Source: Blastocatellia bacterium (GTDB taxonomy: Bacteria; Acidobacteriota; Blastocatellia; Pyrinomonadales; Pyrinomonadaceae). From it: a DNA stretch of 6,483 nucleotides. The notes under the pieces were generated by a model, which was not told where the DNA came from, searched no databases, and saw nothing but the letters and a program-made list of their open reading frames with translations. The DNA lies in NCBI GenBank assembly GCA_003487805.1, contig DNNE01000076.1, positions 73,301-79,783 of the forward strand, read 5' to 3'. How positions within the stretch are numbered: position 1 is the stretch's first letter; each line of letters opens with the position of its first letter. This document shows positions 5,428 through 6,483 of this stretch, in pieces. The position numbers were made by a program, and so were the translations under genes.

Positions 5428-5673
5428 ATGCCGCGCATGACGAAAGCAAAGTCGAAATTCTTTTTTCCGCGCACTCCGCTATTGGTTCAACTTGAGCGGC
5501 GATGCGCATTTCCAGATTGCGGACTCAAGAATCAGATCAGTTTGACCAAAGCTGAAGCGATTGGGTACCGTGGCTTCAACTGCTCGCAATGCGAACGCTG
5601 GAATGAGGGTCAGTTAAGCCGGCTGGAGATGCCGGATTCGTGGTGCGCTGACAATGATGCGCCTGCTAATTGA
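5428..5673 (+). CDS. Small cysteine-rich protein, putative zinc ribbon
   Basis: An 81-aa protein of unknown function. It has cysteines C26 and C31 (RCAFPDC) and C52 and C55 (CSQC), separated by about 20 residues, the pattern of a two-knuckle zinc-binding ribbon; C73 is extra. Between the knuckles lies a segment NQISLTKAEAIGYRGF. The N-terminus is basic (KAKSKFFFPR), which could contact nucleic acid or acidic lipid, but nothing specific can be claimed. The ATG at 5428 is 3 bp after the PilZ stop, with only a weak GTAAGA before it; the ATG at 5437 is an alternative start. Translational coupling with the PilZ gene is likely. The acyltransferase gene starts 18 bp downstream. Coding potential is supported by the ordered cysteine pattern and by its tight fit between two clear genes. 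Confidence 0.7.
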   Translation: MPRMTKAKSKFFFPRTPLLVQLERRCAFPDCGLKNQISLTKAEAIGYRGFNCSQCERWNEGQLSRLEMPDSWCADNDAPAN

Positions 5674-5691
5674 TCGGAAGATTGATCGTAC

Positions 5692-6372
5692 TTGAGTCTT
5701 AGCAAAAGCACCGACGAAACTCCCCAGCGAAATGGCGCGCGGCCCTACCCGCGGGCGCTACCACAGTGGATGCTGAACGCTGCCCGCCCGGTGGTGGCAG
5801 CATTTTGTCGCCTGATGTGGCGCATGGAGTGGCGCAATACAGAATACATTCCGCTGACTGGCGGACTGATCGTTGCCGCGAATCACCAAACGTATATCGA
5901 TCCATTCTGGGTGTGCGGCCGGGTCCCACGGCCCGCGAGATTTCTCGCCTGGGACGCAGCTTTTAATTGGCCTATCGTTGGTTTTTGTCTGAGGTTGCTG
6001 GGTGCATGGCCGCTGCAACTGGAAGGCAGCGATCCAGCTCCCATTCGCCGCTCTTTACAGTGGCTTGGCGAGGGCGGCGCCGTCATGATTTTTCCTGAAG
6101 GCGGTCGCGGCAATCCGGATGGCTCGATGAAAAAGCTCAAAGCGGGAGCAGTGCGCATGGCTCTGGATGCCGGCGTCCCGATCCTGCCGGTAACGATTCG
6201 CGGCGGCGAGCAGGTATGGCCCAATACGTTTCGTCTCCCGCGCTTTCGGCGCAGGGTTGAAATCATCTATCACCCACTGATCCACGTTGAACAGGGCAAA
6301 GACGAAGGCGCGCGCGAATGCGCACGGCGCGAAACTGAACGGCTGGCCGGGATAATTCGATCGGCACTGTAG
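5692..6372 (+). CDS. PlsC-type lysophospholipid acyltransferase (1-acyl-sn-glycerol-3-phosphate acyltransferase family)
   Basis: A 226-aa member of the PlsC/LPLAT family. Enzymes of this family transfer an acyl group from acyl-ACP or acyl-CoA to lysophosphatidic acid or a related lyso-lipid at the inner membrane. The catalytic H-x4-D motif is present as NHQTYID (H65, D70), preceded by GGLIVAAN. The glycerophosphate-binding FPEG-x-R motif is IFPEGGRG (F134-R139), with Gly in place of the usual Thr/Ser. The VPILPVTIRG block (162-171) is also typical. A hydrophobic stretch near 28-43 may be a membrane-associated helix. Length agrees with short PlsC proteins. The TTG start at 5692 is preceded by GGAAG (5676-5680) at 11 nt; an internal ATG at 5770 would lose about 26 residues but keep all motifs. 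The exact acceptor (phosphatidate, ornithine lipid or other) cannot be told from sequence. It is last in a likely three-gene operon after PilZ and zinc-ribbon genes. Confidence 0.88.
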   Translation: MSLSKSTDETPQRNGARPYPRALPQWMLNAARPVVAAFCRLMWRMEWRNTEYIPLTGGLIVAANHQTYIDPFWVCGRVPRPARFLAWDAAFNWPIVGFCLRLLGAWPLQLEGSDPAPIRRSLQWLGEGGAVMIFPEGGRGNPDGSMKKLKAGAVRMALDAGVPILPVTIRGGEQVWPNTFRLPRFRRRVEIIYHPLIHVEQGKDEGARECARRETERLAGIIRSAL

Positions 6373-6405
6373 CGTGTTTGAAACAAGCTGGGATCGAAAA
6401 GACTT

Positions 6406-6480
6406 AGCCACAAAAAGGCACAAAAAGCACAAAAGGAGATGTGAAGTTTTTTCTTGTGCTTTTTGTGCCTTTTCGTGGCT
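6406..6480. repeat. Long inverted repeat downstream of plsC
   Basis: Arms 6406-6432 and 6454-6480 are reverse complements over 27 nt with a single mismatch (the sixth base of the left arm, A against C), with a 21-nt loop. The arms are built of the repeated theme GGCACAAAAAGCACAA. This type of sequence is dispersed as an intergenic repeat in many environmental bacteria (recollection, not checked). It starts 33 bp after the plsC stop and could end its transcription, though no T-run follows within the window. The element may extend past the right edge. Confidence 0.7.
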
Positions 6481-6483
6481 GAT

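Noticed and set aside
5055..5474. Minus-strand frame of 139 codons over the PilZ gene end
   Set aside because: Ser/Arg-rich shadow overlapping both the PilZ and zinc-ribbon genes, with no domain evidence.
5669..5688. Direct repeat attgatcg at 5669 and 5681 (12-bp period)
   Set aside because: Only 8 bp and two copies, lying at the end of the zinc-ribbon gene and the plsC leader; chance is a sufficient explanation.
5883..6432. Minus-strand frames over plsC
   Set aside because: Shadows of a gene with clear catalytic motifs.

Overview
The window looks like chromosome of a free-living bacterium with moderate GC. By impression it is an acidobacterium-type genome (Blastocatellia-like). The basis is the style of the GyrA, PilZ and acyltransferase proteins and the clusters of short hairpins with an ATGTTTATAGC tail that I associate with such genomes. 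No rRNA or other marker confirms this, so the placement is inference.

Left part (1-1611, + strand). The window opens inside moaE, the large subunit of molybdopterin synthase, of which only the C-terminal 97 codons are present. A small DUF433 antitoxin-type gene follows after 38 bp. Its partner is not intact. Directly overlapping the antitoxin stop codon is a 16-codon remnant that reads like the first residues of a DUF5615 (PIN-like) toxin and then ends. Overlapping the remnant's stop begins an unrelated gene for a protein whose C-terminal half resembles Apea-type HEPN proteins. That gene has an in-frame TAG after 271 codons (counted from the ATG), and the frame continues with convincing coding character for another 34 codons. 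The arginine of the HEPN catalytic motif also appears to be replaced by cysteine. The segment reads as a decayed or rearranged defence / toxin-antitoxin scar.

Middle (1612-4614). A gene-free stretch of about 200 bp holds four hairpin units related to one another, two in each orientation. Two of them form a perfect 23-bp inverted repeat, and one has a different stem sequence but the same tail. It lies between the convergent ends of the HEPN-like gene and gyrA. gyrA is complete on the minus strand (852 aa), with catalytic tyrosine, quinolone-determining region and GyrA-box. A 236-bp divergent intergenic region follows, carrying a gyrA ribosome-binding site, a weak promoter candidate and a small palindrome.

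Right part (4615-6483, + strand). Three closely spaced genes probably form an operon: a protein with two PilZ-like (cyclic-di-GMP binding) domains, an 81-aa cysteine-rich putative zinc-ribbon protein, and a PlsC-type phospholipid acyltransferase. Together they suggest, but do not prove, a link between second-messenger sensing and the cell envelope. The window ends in a long A/T-biased inverted repeat of 27-nt arms downstream of plsC.

I do not see a complete new system here. The most notable material is the broken toxin-antitoxin/HEPN segment and the repeat cluster beside gyrA.
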